64,000 nucleotides of DNA from Uliginosibacterium sp. 31-16 (lineage in GTDB: Bacteria > Pseudomonadota > Gammaproteobacteria > Burkholderiales > Rhodocyclaceae), in assembly GCF_030730865.1 (NCBI RefSeq), contig NZ_JAVALZ010000001.1, positions 248,001-312,000 of the forward strand, in the 5' to 3' direction. Of the stretch, positions 46,687 through 54,691 are shown in pieces; positions within the stretch are counted from its first letter, which is position 1; every line of letters begins with the position of its first letter. The notes beneath the pieces were generated by a model. It was given only the letters and a program-made list of their open reading frames with translations. It searched no databases and was not told the origin of the DNA. Position numbers and translations under genes: made by a program.

Positions 46687-47373
46687 TCAGAGACGCTTGA
46701 GCGCCTCGCGCCGGGTCAGGCCGGAAACCTGATCGGCATGCGCCGCCAGCCATTCGCGCACCCAGTCCGGATCAGTACGGGCGAACTGGCGCAGCGCCCA
46801 GCCCATCGCCTTGCGAATGAAGAAATCCGGCTGATCCAGATTGGCGCTCAGGATCGCCGCGAGACGCGCCCTGTCCGTCTCGCCGGCATACATGAGCTGA
46901 TGCAGGATCGCCACCCGCCGCAACCACATATCCTCGTGCGTGGCATACGCATCCAGCCGTACACGCAGCGACGGCGCGCGGCGACAAAGCCCGCCATACA
47001 CATGCGCCGCCAGCAGATCGACCGAATCCCACCAGGCCTTCGCCCGCACCAGCGCCGCCAGTTGTGGCTCATGCCGCGTCTCGAAGCGCGCCGCAAACTT
47101 CACCAGCAGATCCACCGCCACATACTGACACTCGCGCTCATCAAACGCCCACAGCGCTTCCGCTACCGCCAGCAGCCAGTCCGCCTCCGGTGCCTTGCCC
47201 AGACTCGCAAAAGCCGGCTTCACCGCCGCGCGCCGGGCTGGCGTCGGAATGCCGAAAAACGCGAAACGCTGCTTCATGTAAGCCGCCATCGGTGCGGCGC
47301 GCGCAGGATCAGCCTGCGCCGCCAGCAGCAGGCGCAGATCGGTGGCGAATTGCTCCGGCAAGGGGCTGCTCAT
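46687..47373 (-). CDS. DNA alkylation repair protein (AlkD-like HEAT-repeat)
   Basis: 228 residues of HEAT-like helices: MAAYMKQRFAFFGIPTPARRA, SVDLLAAHVYGGL, THEDMWLRRVAILHQLMYAGETDR, FFIRKAMGWALRQFARTDPDWVREWL. This is the AlkD family, which releases cationic alkylated bases by DNA wrapping. Whether the catalytic Asp/Trp of AlkD is present cannot be settled without alignment; WWDSVD holds the likely pair. No SOS box was seen upstream. Confidence 0.85.
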   Translation of the reverse strand: MSSPLPEQFATDLRLLLAAQADPARAAPMAAYMKQRFAFFGIPTPARRAAVKPAFASLGKAPEADWLLAVAEALWAFDERECQYVAVDLLVKFAARFETRHEPQLAALVRAKAWWDSVDLLAAHVYGGLCRRAPSLRVRLDAYATHEDMWLRRVAILHQLMYAGETDRARLAAILSANLDQPDFFIRKAMGWALRQFARTDPDWVREWLAAHADQVSGLTRREALKRL

Positions 47374-47415
47374 GGCGGGGATGATGACATGCGCAGCCCT
47401 CTCTGCCCGGCAGGA

Positions 47416-48009
47416 TTACTCGAAGAACGCAGGCGCAAACAGCGGTCCGATCGTGCCGAACAACGCCAGGGCCCAGAAAATCACCCCGAGGACGATCCAC
47501 ACGATATTGGCGCCGGAAAACTCCTTGTTGCTGAGCCCCTGCGGATCCTTGCAGGCAGCATTCACTGCGCCTTGTGCAAGATTCAGGAGCGCTGCCATCA
47601 CGAACAGCGTGGCAAGGGAGATCAGCCCGGTCCAGGGTTCGCCAATATCCTTGGCGGACAGACGATCCGCCACGTTTGAAATGAGCGTGATGATGACCAG
47701 CGGCGTCGCCACCGATCCGGCATTCCAGGCGTAGCTCAGGCCGTTGCGGCGCAGCCCATCGCTGATGGCGCGGAACAGCGAATGAATGAAAAACACCTGA
47801 AAGATCGCTCGCGGCAGCGGCCAGATGGACAAGCCATGCGCCTGCTTCTGCTGCTTCCAGTTGCGGTAGTACCAATAGATGCCGTAAAGGCCCAGCGTCG
47901 ACAAATACAGCGTCAGAAACTTGCTCTTCGAGACGACGTAAAACTCTTCCAGCACCCCATCGTCAATTTCCAGATCTGCCTTGGGTGGTGCGTAAACATC
48001 TGCGTCCAT
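47416..48009 (-). CDS. Membrane protein with an N-terminal YAPP motif (DUF4234-like)
   Basis: 197 residues. The N-terminus is MDADVYAPPKADLE, followed by FYVVSKSKFLTLYLSTLGLYGIYWYYRNWKQQK, a segment shared with DUF4234-type proteins (short form: STLGLYGIYWYYRNWKQQK). Three or four further membrane helices are at about 55-75, 85-105, 125-150 and 170-195. GGGAG lies 8 nt before ATG. Function unknown. Confidence 0.65.
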   Translation of the reverse strand: MDADVYAPPKADLEIDDGVLEEFYVVSKSKFLTLYLSTLGLYGIYWYYRNWKQQKQAHGLSIWPLPRAIFQVFFIHSLFRAISDGLRRNGLSYAWNAGSVATPLVIITLISNVADRLSAKDIGEPWTGLISLATLFVMAALLNLAQGAVNAACKDPQGLSNKEFSGANIVWIVLGVIFWALALFGTIGPLFAPAFFE

Positions 48010-48062
48010 GCCGAAACTCCCTGATGCAAAATGACTCGACTATACCGCCTGCAGACACCTTC

Positions 48063-48173
48063 CTGAAGAGGCGCATGCAGCCTTGATCTGCGAAGCACAT
48101 GCCTGCAGGCCCAACGAATAAAAGCCTCTGCAGACAGGGTAGCTGCAGAGGCTTGCCGGATGCGGCTTTTCAG
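48063..48173. repeat. 111-bp intergenic repeat, copy G
   Basis: From CTGAAGAGGCGC (48063) to GCGGCTTTTCAG (48173), 111 bp. Between the convergently read edges of the DUF4234-like gene and the trpB2 3' end. Contains an internal CCTCTGCAG/CTGCAGAGG inverted repeat (about 48126 and 48152). Confidence 0.75.
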
Positions 48174-48180
48174 GCAACGA

Positions 48181-49548
48181 TCAGCTGGAAACCTGCGGCA
48201 ACAGGCTCAACGCCATCGCCAGTTCCTTCTCGTCGTAATCCTGATCGACCAGCTTGCCGTCGAAGTAAGCCTGATAGGCGGACATATCCATATGGCCGTG
48301 GCCGGACAGGCAGAACAGGATGGTTTCGGCCTTGCCCTCGCGCTTGCAGCGCAGAGCCTCTTCGACCGCGCCCTTGACGGCATGCGTGGCTTCCGGCGCC
48401 GGCACGATGCCCTCCGTGCGGGCAAACAGCACGCCGGCCTCGAAGCAGGCTTTCTGCTGATAGGCCTGCGCCTCGATCAGGCCAAGGCTGGCAATGTGGC
48501 TGACCATCGGCGCCATGCCGTGGTAACGCAAACCACCGGCGTGGAAGCCGGGCGGCGTGAAGGTCGAACCGAGGGTGTGCATCTTCACCAGCGGGGTGAG
48601 ATGCGAGGTGTCGCCGAAGTCGTAGGCGAACTTGCCACGCGACAGGCTCGGGCAGGCGGCTGGCTCCACCGCGACGAAACGGCGCCTGGCATGCTCGCCA
48701 CGCAACTGCTGGCCCATGAAGGGAAAGGCGATGCCGGCGAAATTGGAGCCACCGCCGGTGCAGCCGATGATCACGTCCGGATCATCGCCGGCCATCTCCA
48801 TCTGCAGGATGGCTTCCTGACCGACGATGGTCTGGTGCAGCAGCACATGATTGAGCACCGAGCCCAGCGCGTACTTGGTATCTTCATTCTGCGCGGCGAC
48901 TTCAACCGCCTCGGAAATGGCCAGCCCGAGCGAGCCCATGAAATTGGGGTCTTTCGCCAGCGCAGCACGGCCGGCTTCGGTGGTATTCGATGGCGAGGGC
49001 AGGCACTGCGCGCCCCAGGTTTCCATCATGGCGCGACGATAAGGCTTCTGGTCGTAGGACACGCGCACCTGGTAGACCGTCACGTCCAGCCCGAAGAGTC
49101 CGCCAGCGAAAGCCAGCGAGGAGCCCCACTGGCCCGCGCCGGTCTCGGTGCACAGCTTCTTCACCCCTTCCTGGGCGTTGTACCAGGCCTGCGGCACGGC
49201 GGAGTTGGGCTTGTGGCTGCCGGCGGGCGACACGCCTTCATACTTGAAATAGATCTTCGCCGGCGTGCCGAGCGCCTGCTCCAGGCGACGCGCGCGAAAC
49301 AGCGGGGCGGGCCGCCACATCTTGAATACCTCGCGCACCGGATCGGGAATCTCGATGTAGCGCTCCTGCGACATCTCCTGCGCGATGATCGCCTTGGGGA
49401 ACAGCGGCGCCAGATCGTCGGGCCCGACCGGCTGACCGGTTACCGGATGCAGCGGCGGCGCCTGCGGCACCGGCAGGTCGGCAGCGATGTTGTACCAATG
49501 ACCCGGCAGGCGGGCCTCTTCAAGCAGATAACGATTGCGATCGGGCAT
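48181..49548 (-). CDS. trpB2: TrpB2-type tryptophan synthase beta chain (PLP enzyme)
   Basis: 455 residues. The PLP Lys is in GVSPAGSHKPNSA; the phosphate loop is IGCTGGGSNF; and YFKYEGVSP precedes the Lys. The N-terminal extension RYLLEEARLPGHWYNIAADLP is diagnostic of TrpB2, the longer form that often works without TrpA on indole plus serine or phosphoserine. No trpA is adjacent. The start ATG 49548 (MPDRNRYLL) has GGAGA 8 nt upstream; a frame start at 49584 is less likely. Confidence 0.93.
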   Translation of the reverse strand: MPDRNRYLLEEARLPGHWYNIAADLPVPQAPPLHPVTGQPVGPDDLAPLFPKAIIAQEMSQERYIEIPDPVREVFKMWRPAPLFRARRLEQALGTPAKIYFKYEGVSPAGSHKPNSAVPQAWYNAQEGVKKLCTETGAGQWGSSLAFAGGLFGLDVTVYQVRVSYDQKPYRRAMMETWGAQCLPSPSNTTEAGRAALAKDPNFMGSLGLAISEAVEVAAQNEDTKYALGSVLNHVLLHQTIVGQEAILQMEMAGDDPDVIIGCTGGGSNFAGIAFPFMGQQLRGEHARRRFVAVEPAACPSLSRGKFAYDFGDTSHLTPLVKMHTLGSTFTPPGFHAGGLRYHGMAPMVSHIASLGLIEAQAYQQKACFEAGVLFARTEGIVPAPEATHAVKGAVEEALRCKREGKAETILFCLSGHGHMDMSAYQAYFDGKLVDQDYDEKELAMALSLLPQVSS

Positions 49549-49818
49549 TACATGTCTCCAGCGTGGTGTTTCAGGGAAAACCACAGCCTAAGCGAGCCGC
49601 TCACGAACGCCAATGACCTGTGCCAAACGCCCACCCATTACCCCTCCCCCACAAGGCTCGCCGATAGTGCCTCACACGCTCCACCTCAACACCCGAACCC
49701 GCCCCGGCAAGCACACAACAGGTGCATGAACCCGGAGCACGCACAAAGACAGCGCATCAAAATACCTTTGCATGCCGGACGCACCCACCCAAGCCATTGA
49801 TTCAATTGAAACTGAAAT

Positions 49819-49836
49819 TTGGCTCGCTTCATGCTT
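49819..49836 (+). promoter_or_regulatory. Sigma-54-type promoter of amtB
   Basis: TTGGCTCGCTTCATGCTT keeps GG (-24) and GC (-12) exactly 10 nt apart, with TGGC and TGC. It is 34 nt before the amtB start. This is the usual nitrogen-responsive (NtrC) arrangement for amtB. The rest of the 49549-49818 gap shows no gene. Confidence 0.65.
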
Positions 49837-49869
49837 AAAGCTCCGCCATTGTGCAAAACGGAGTCCAAG

Positions 49870-51072
49870 ATGGAGCAGTTCAAAACTTCCACTGACGTGT
49901 TATTCGTGCTTCTCGGCGCCATCATGGTGCTGGCCATGCACGCCGGCTTCGCCTTTCTGGAGCTGGGCACGGTGCGTCGCAAGAATCAGGTCAATGCCCT
50001 GGTCAAGATCCTCGCCGATTTCTGTGTCTCGACCATCGCCTATTTCTTCATCGGTTATGGCGTCGCCTACGGCATCCATTTCTTCGACGGGGCCCCGGTA
50101 TTGAATGCCAACGAAGGCTACGGCCTGGTCAAGTTCTTCTTCCTGCTGACCTTCGCCGCCGCCATTCCCGCCATCATCTCCGGCGGCATCGCCGAACGCG
50201 CACGGTTTTCCCCGCAGATGGCGGCGACCTTCGCACTGGTCGGGCTGGTTTATCCCTTCTTCGAAGGCATCGCCTGGAACGACAACTTCGGCATCCAGCC
50301 CTGGATCGAATTCGCCTTTGGTGCAAAATTCCACGACTTTGCCGGCAGCGTCGTGGTGCACGCCGTCGGCGGCTGGATTGGACTGGTTGCCGTCGTGCTG
50401 CTCGGAAACCGCCGCGGCCGCTACAACAAGGATGGCGGCATCTCGGCCCACCCGCCCTCAAGCATTCCCTTCCTGGCGCTTGGCGCCTGGATCCTCACCG
50501 TCGGCTGGTTCGGTTTCAACGTGATGAGTGCGCAGAAGCTCGAAGCCATTACCGGCCTGGTCGCCGTCAATTCGCTGATGGCACTGGTGGGCGGCACGCT
50601 GGCCGCACTCGTGCTGGGCAAGAACGACCCGGGCTTCGTGCATAACGGTCCGCTCGCTGGGCTGGTCGCCGTGTGCGCCGGCTCCGACCTGATGCACCCT
50701 CTAGGGGCACTGGTGGTAGGCAGCGTTGCCGGTGCCTTGTTCGTCTACATGTTCACGCAAGTGCAGAACCGCTGGAAGATCGACGACGTACTCGGCGTCT
50801 GGCCCTTGCACGGCCTTTGTGGAGCCTGGGGCGGAATCGCCGCCGGCATCTTCGGCCAGAAAGCTCTCGGCGGCATGGGAGGCGTAAGTTTCTGGGCACA
50901 AATCCTCGGCACGCTTGGCGGCATCACCGTCGCAGTGATCGGCGGCGGCATCGTGTACGGCACAATCAAGAAGACGACCGGCCTGCGCCTGGATGCCGAA
51001 GAGGAATTCAACGGGGCTGACTTGTCCATCCATAAGATCAGCGCTACACCCGAGCGGGAAACCAACTGGTAA
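49870..51072 (+). CDS. amtB: Ammonium transporter
   Basis: 400 residues, 11 membrane segments. The twin His residues are in GSVVVHAVGGW and WPLHGLCGAWGG; the Phe gate and Amt signature are in DFAGSVVVHAVGGWIGL. It conducts ammonium or ammonia across the inner membrane. The start ATG 49870 (MEQFKTSTDVLFVLLG) has GGAG 8 nt upstream; the longer frame runs into the sigma-54 promoter. The usual glnK/glnB partner is absent on both sides. No signal peptide is present, unlike in E. coli AmtB. Confidence 0.94.
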   Translation: MEQFKTSTDVLFVLLGAIMVLAMHAGFAFLELGTVRRKNQVNALVKILADFCVSTIAYFFIGYGVAYGIHFFDGAPVLNANEGYGLVKFFFLLTFAAAIPAIISGGIAERARFSPQMAATFALVGLVYPFFEGIAWNDNFGIQPWIEFAFGAKFHDFAGSVVVHAVGGWIGLVAVVLLGNRRGRYNKDGGISAHPPSSIPFLALGAWILTVGWFGFNVMSAQKLEAITGLVAVNSLMALVGGTLAALVLGKNDPGFVHNGPLAGLVAVCAGSDLMHPLGALVVGSVAGALFVYMFTQVQNRWKIDDVLGVWPLHGLCGAWGGIAAGIFGQKALGGMGGVSFWAQILGTLGGITVAVIGGGIVYGTIKKTTGLRLDAEEEFNGADLSIHKISATPERETNW

Positions 51073-51089
51073 CAGTTGTGTTAGGTAGG

Positions 51090-51124
51090 AATAAAGTCTG
51101 TCGGGCTGAAATAAAGTCTGTCGG
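51090..51124 (+). repeat. Tandem 15-bp direct repeat after amtB
   Basis: AATAAAGTCTGTCGG at 51090-51104 and 51110-51124, period 20 bp, between the amtB stop and its terminator. Role unknown. Confidence 0.5.
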
Positions 51125-51143
51125 ACTTTTTGCCAACCTCAGA

Positions 51144-51176
51144 AAAAGCCCACGACAAATGTCGTGGGCTTTTGTT
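51144..51176 (+). terminator. Intrinsic terminator of amtB
   Basis: AAAAAGCCCACGAC, AAAT loop, GTCGTGGGCTTTTG: a 12-bp stem with a T-run. Works in both directions by sequence. The gap from here to 51313 shows no gene. Confidence 0.88.
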
Positions 51177-51313
51177 TAGTCGTGCCTTTACAGGTTTGCT
51201 TGCACTTTGACTGGCCGCGGAGGGGCAGTCATTCGGCCTAAGCAGTCGGTCGCCACATCCATCTCAAACGACTGATGCTGCGTAGCAAGCAGACAATGTC
51301 TTTCCAATGGCTG

Positions 51314-52774
51314 TTATCTGAGTGCCGCCGCGTCTGGTTCGCCTGGCTGCCAGCCGCCGCCCAGCGCCCTGAAAGCCGCGACCGCTGCGCGCGCCGATTC
51401 GGTTTGCGCCTGCACCCGCGCATCGGTGACGCGCAACAGGTTTTCGTCGGCCAGCAGCACTTCGATCAGGCTGACGACGCCCTTCTGGTACGCGGCAAAC
51501 GAGGCGCCGCGCGCGCGGCCGAGCGAATCCACACCCTGAGTCAGTTCGGCCGTTTGCGCTTCGCGCTTGACCAAGGTCGACAAGGCGTTTTCTACATCCT
51601 CCGCCGCCCGCAGCACAGCCAGCCGATAAGCCGCCAGGATTTCGGCCTCCTGCCCCTTAGCCTGCTCGATCTGCGCGTTGATGCGGCCGAAGTCGAACAG
51701 ACGCCAGCGCAGACCCAACATGCCGGAAGCCTGGTTGGCGCCAGTGGTGAACAGATTGCCGCTCGATACCGTTGTCGCGCTGCCGACCAGCCCGCTCAGC
51801 GAGAGCTTGGGGTAGTACTCGGCGATGGCGACGCCGATGCGCGCGTTCGAGGCGGCCAGGCGACGCTCTGCCACGATCAGGTCGGGCCGGCGGCGCAGCA
51901 GATCGCCCGGCGAGCCGGTGGCGGTGATCTGCGGTGCGGCCGGGATGTCGGCGCTGTCGTTCAGCTCGGCGCGATGCGTGCCGGGCGGCGTGCCCAGCAT
52001 CACATCCAGCGCGTTCATGGCCACCTCCAGACCCGCTTCCAGCGCGGGGATCGACGCCCGCACCTGGGCCAGCGCGCCTTCGGCCTGGCGCACCTGAAGC
52101 TCGGGCGCCAGGCCCTTGCCGTAGAGCAGCTTGATGGTGGCGAGCAGGTCCTGCTGCGTACGCTCCTGGCGGCGCGCGACATCCAGACGGGCCTGCAGGC
52201 CGCGAATGCTGATGTAGATGTCGGCGGTCTGGGCCGCCACGGCCAGCCGCGTGGCGACTGCGCCAGCTTCCGAGGCGCGGTACTCGGCCAGTGCGGCTTC
52301 GCGCCCCCGGCGCAGACCGCCGAACGCGTCGAGCTCCCAGCTCGCGCTCAGATTCATTTCATATGAATTGCCGTAACGGTCGAAGCCGGGCGTTGAGTTC
52401 AGCACCTGCCCCAGCGGCGTTTCCACCGACTGGAAAGCGCGGGCCGCCTGGCCGCTCACCGTGCCGGAAGGCAGCAGTGCGGCATTGGCCGCGCCCAGCC
52501 CGGCACGCGCTTGCGTCACGCGCGCCGAGGCTTGGGCGAGATCAAGATTCTGTTCCAGCGCCAGCGTCACGAAATGCGTCAGTTGCGGATCGCCGAACCC
52601 CGCCCACCAGGTGGCGAGCTCGGCGCTGGCTTTCGCCGGCCGCTGATCCACCGCCGCCTGACCCTGGAAGTGGCCGGGCAAGGGCGTGTCGGGGCGGACA
52701 TAGTCGGGACCGACGGCGCAGCCGGCCGACAGGCCGGCGACCAGCAAGGCGATGAGCGTGAGTTTGGGCGACAT
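51314..52774 (-). CDS. RND outer-membrane factor (OprM/NodT-type lipoprotein)
   Basis: 486 residues. The signal peptide ends with lipobox LSAGCAVGPDYVRP, standard for the NodT family. It has the two repeated coiled-coil/barrel halves, with LVEQNLDL-like ALEQNLDLAQASARV, LRRRPDLIVAERRLAASNARIGVAIAEYYPKLSLSG and LRWRLFDFGRINAQIEQA (short form: RRRPDLIVAERRLAASNARIG). It is the exit duct for the RND pump at 53.6-57.8 kb. ATG 52774 is used; the frame is open further upstream but that part overlaps tetR. It is divergent from tetR and shares operator 1. Confidence 0.92.
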   Translation of the reverse strand: MSPKLTLIALLVAGLSAGCAVGPDYVRPDTPLPGHFQGQAAVDQRPAKASAELATWWAGFGDPQLTHFVTLALEQNLDLAQASARVTQARAGLGAANAALLPSGTVSGQAARAFQSVETPLGQVLNSTPGFDRYGNSYEMNLSASWELDAFGGLRRGREAALAEYRASEAGAVATRLAVAAQTADIYISIRGLQARLDVARRQERTQQDLLATIKLLYGKGLAPELQVRQAEGALAQVRASIPALEAGLEVAMNALDVMLGTPPGTHRAELNDSADIPAAPQITATGSPGDLLRRRPDLIVAERRLAASNARIGVAIAEYYPKLSLSGLVGSATTVSSGNLFTTGANQASGMLGLRWRLFDFGRINAQIEQAKGQEAEILAAYRLAVLRAAEDVENALSTLVKREAQTAELTQGVDSLGRARGASFAAYQKGVVSLIEVLLADENLLRVTDARVQAQTESARAAVAAFRALGGGWQPGEPDAAALR

Positions 52775-52798
52775 GGGTTTCTTTCTAGGGGCAGATGA

Positions 52799-52822
52799 GT
52801 GACCATAATACCAATCGGTCAC
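52799..52822. promoter_or_regulatory. TetR operator 1 (GTGACC-N12-GGTCAC)
   Basis: Perfect 6-bp inverted arms in a 24-bp site between the divergent outer-membrane factor and tetR genes, at 25 and 40 nt from their starts. A second copy lies at 53498-53521. Confidence 0.65.
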
Positions 52823-52861
52823 TAGTTGTCTAGTCTTTCCCGCTGGCGTAAGCTGGCGCCC

Positions 52862-53479
52862 ATGACGAAAACCAGTACCTATGCCGCCTCGGCGCGGGGC
52901 CCGGCCGACCACGAGGTGCGCGGCCAGATCGTGCTCGCCGCCACCGAGCACTTCAGCCGCTACGGCTACGAGAAGACGACCGTTTCCGATCTCGCCAAGG
53001 CCATTGGCTTCTCGAAGGCCTACATCTACAAGTTCTTCGAGTCCAAACAGGCGATTGGCGAAATGATCTGCGCCAACTGTCTGGGCAAGATCGGCAACGA
53101 CATTAAGGCCGCCATCGACCAGGCCGACCGACCGCCCGAGAAACTGCGGCGCATGTTCAAGGCCATCGTCGAATTGAGCCTGCAGTTGTTCTCCCAAGAC
53201 CGCAAGCTGTACGAGATCGCGACCTCTGCCGCCACTGAGCGCTGGCAATCCACGCTCGCCTACGAAGAGCAGATCCGGACCTTGCTGAGAGGCATCCTGG
53301 AAGAGGGGCGGCAGAGCGGGGATTTCGAGCGCAAGACGCCTCTGGATGAAACCGTGATGGCGATCTATCTGGTGATGCGTCCCTTCTTGAACCCGCTGAT
53401 CCTGAAGCACAGCCTGGACTACACCGAAGACGCGCCGGGCCAACTTTCCAGCTTGGTGCTGCGCAGCCTGTCTCCGTGA
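52862..53479 (+). CDS. TetR-family repressor of the efflux system
   Basis: 205 residues. The TetR HTH (about 15-65) is AATEHFSRYGYEKTTVSDLAKAIGFSKAYIYKFFESKQAI (short form: TTVSDLAKAIGFSKAYIYKFF). The ligand domain has no recognisable specificity. It lies between divergent units: the outer-membrane factor gene on one side and the pump genes on the other. Matching 24-bp palindromes upstream of both units suggest it controls both and itself. Confidence 0.9.
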   Translation: MTKTSTYAASARGPADHEVRGQIVLAATEHFSRYGYEKTTVSDLAKAIGFSKAYIYKFFESKQAIGEMICANCLGKIGNDIKAAIDQADRPPEKLRRMFKAIVELSLQLFSQDRKLYEIATSAATERWQSTLAYEEQIRTLLRGILEEGRQSGDFERKTPLDETVMAIYLVMRPFLNPLILKHSLDYTEDAPGQLSSLVLRSLSP

Positions 53480-53497
53480 AATAATGCAAAATCAACA

Positions 53498-53521
53498 GTG
53501 ACTATTGACTAAATTGGTCAC
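53498..53521. promoter_or_regulatory. TetR operator 2 (GTGACT-N12-GGTCAC)
   Basis: Matches operator 1 in both ends and in several inner bases (AT, C-AAT before the right arm). It lies 45 nt before the adaptor start, suggesting independent control of the pump unit. Confidence 0.6.
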
Positions 53522-53566
53522 AAGAATGATGATGAAGGTCCCGATCACTTCGCCAAAGGGACTTTC

Positions 53567-54691
53567 ATGCTCCGGCTCGCCACTCCTTTATTCATTTGCG
53601 CCTTGCCCCTGGCGCTGGTCGCTTGCGGCGAACAGGCTCCGGCCGATCCGCGCACCGGACAGCCCCTGGTGCGTACCGCCATCGCCCGCGAGGCGGGTGC
53701 GGCTTCACGTTCCTTCACCGGGACCGTAGCGGCCCGGGTGCAGAGCGATCTCGGCTTCCGCGTTCCCGGCAAAGTGCTGGAGCGTCTGGTGGATACCGGG
53801 CAAAGCGTCAAGCGCGGCCAGCCGCTGATGCGCATCGACCCGGTCGATCTGAAACTGGCGGCGCAAGCCCAGCAGGAGGCGGTGGCCGCCGCGCGGGCCC
53901 GTGCCCTGCAGACGGCGGAAGACGAGACCCGTTACCGCGATCTGCGCGGCACCGGCGCCATCTCGGCTTCAGCGTATGACCAGGTCAAGGCAGCCGCTGA
54001 TGCCGCCAAGGCGCAACTCAGCGCGGCCGAAGCTCAGGCGGATGTCGCCCGCAATGCCAGTCGTTACACCGAGCTGCTGGCCGATGGCGACGGCGTGGTC
54101 ATGGAGACGCTGGCCGAACCCGGCCAGGTCGTCAGCGCAGGGCAGGCTGTGATGCGCCTGGCCCATGCCGGTCGCCGCGAAGCGTTGATCCAGCTGCCGG
54201 AAACGCTGCGCCCGGCCATCGGCTCGGTGGCGCAAGCCACCTTGTTCGGCAAGGAAGGCACGGCCGTTCCGGCCAGGCTGCGCCAGCTTTCCAATTCGGC
54301 GGATCGCCTCACGCGCACCTTCGAGGCGCGCTATGTGCTGGAGGGCGAGCTGTCGAACGCGCCGCTGGGTACCACGGTAACGATCCAGATTTCGGAAGAG
54401 TCGTCTTCAAAACAGGGCAGTCGGCAGGCTGCCGGTCTGCATGTGCCAATCGCAGCCCTGTTCGACCCGGGCAAGGGCCCTGGGGTGTGGGTGATCCAGG
54501 GCGAGCCGGCGAAGGTGTCCTGGCGGCCGGTCGCGGTTCAGCGCATCGACGACGCCGGCGCCTATGTTTCGGGCCCGCTCAAGCAAGGCGAGCGGATCGT
54601 TGCGCTCGGCACGCATCTGCTGCGTGAAGGTGAAGAGGTCCGCGTAGCGGGTCTTGCCTCCGGCAAGGCGACGGAAGGAGCGCGTCCGTGA
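53567..54691 (+). CDS. RND efflux periplasmic adaptor lipoprotein
   Basis: 374 residues. Signal peptide with lipobox LALVACGEQ. Biotinyl-lipoyl-type half motifs are GFRVPGKVLERLVDTGQSVKRGQPLMRID and GDGVVMETLAEPGQVVSAGQAVMRLA, on either side of an alpha-hairpin (about 105-165), as in AcrA/MexA. It links pump and outer-membrane duct. AAGGG lies 7 nt before ATG. The stop overlaps the pump start by 4 nt. Confidence 0.92.
   Translation: MLRLATPLFICALPLALVACGEQAPADPRTGQPLVRTAIAREAGAASRSFTGTVAARVQSDLGFRVPGKVLERLVDTGQSVKRGQPLMRIDPVDLKLAAQAQQEAVAAARARALQTAEDETRYRDLRGTGAISASAYDQVKAAADAAKAQLSAAEAQADVARNASRYTELLADGDGVVMETLAEPGQVVSAGQAVMRLAHAGRREALIQLPETLRPAIGSVAQATLFGKEGTAVPARLRQLSNSADRLTRTFEARYVLEGELSNAPLGTTVTIQISEESSSKQGSRQAAGLHVPIAALFDPGKGPGVWVIQGEPAKVSWRPVAVQRIDDAGAYVSGPLKQGERIVALGTHLLREGEEVRVAGLASGKATEGARP

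Noticed and set aside
51314-53443. 709-residue version of the outer-membrane factor
   Set aside because: The first 223 residues lie opposite tetR; the lipobox at the start of the 486-residue form fixes the true start at 52774.
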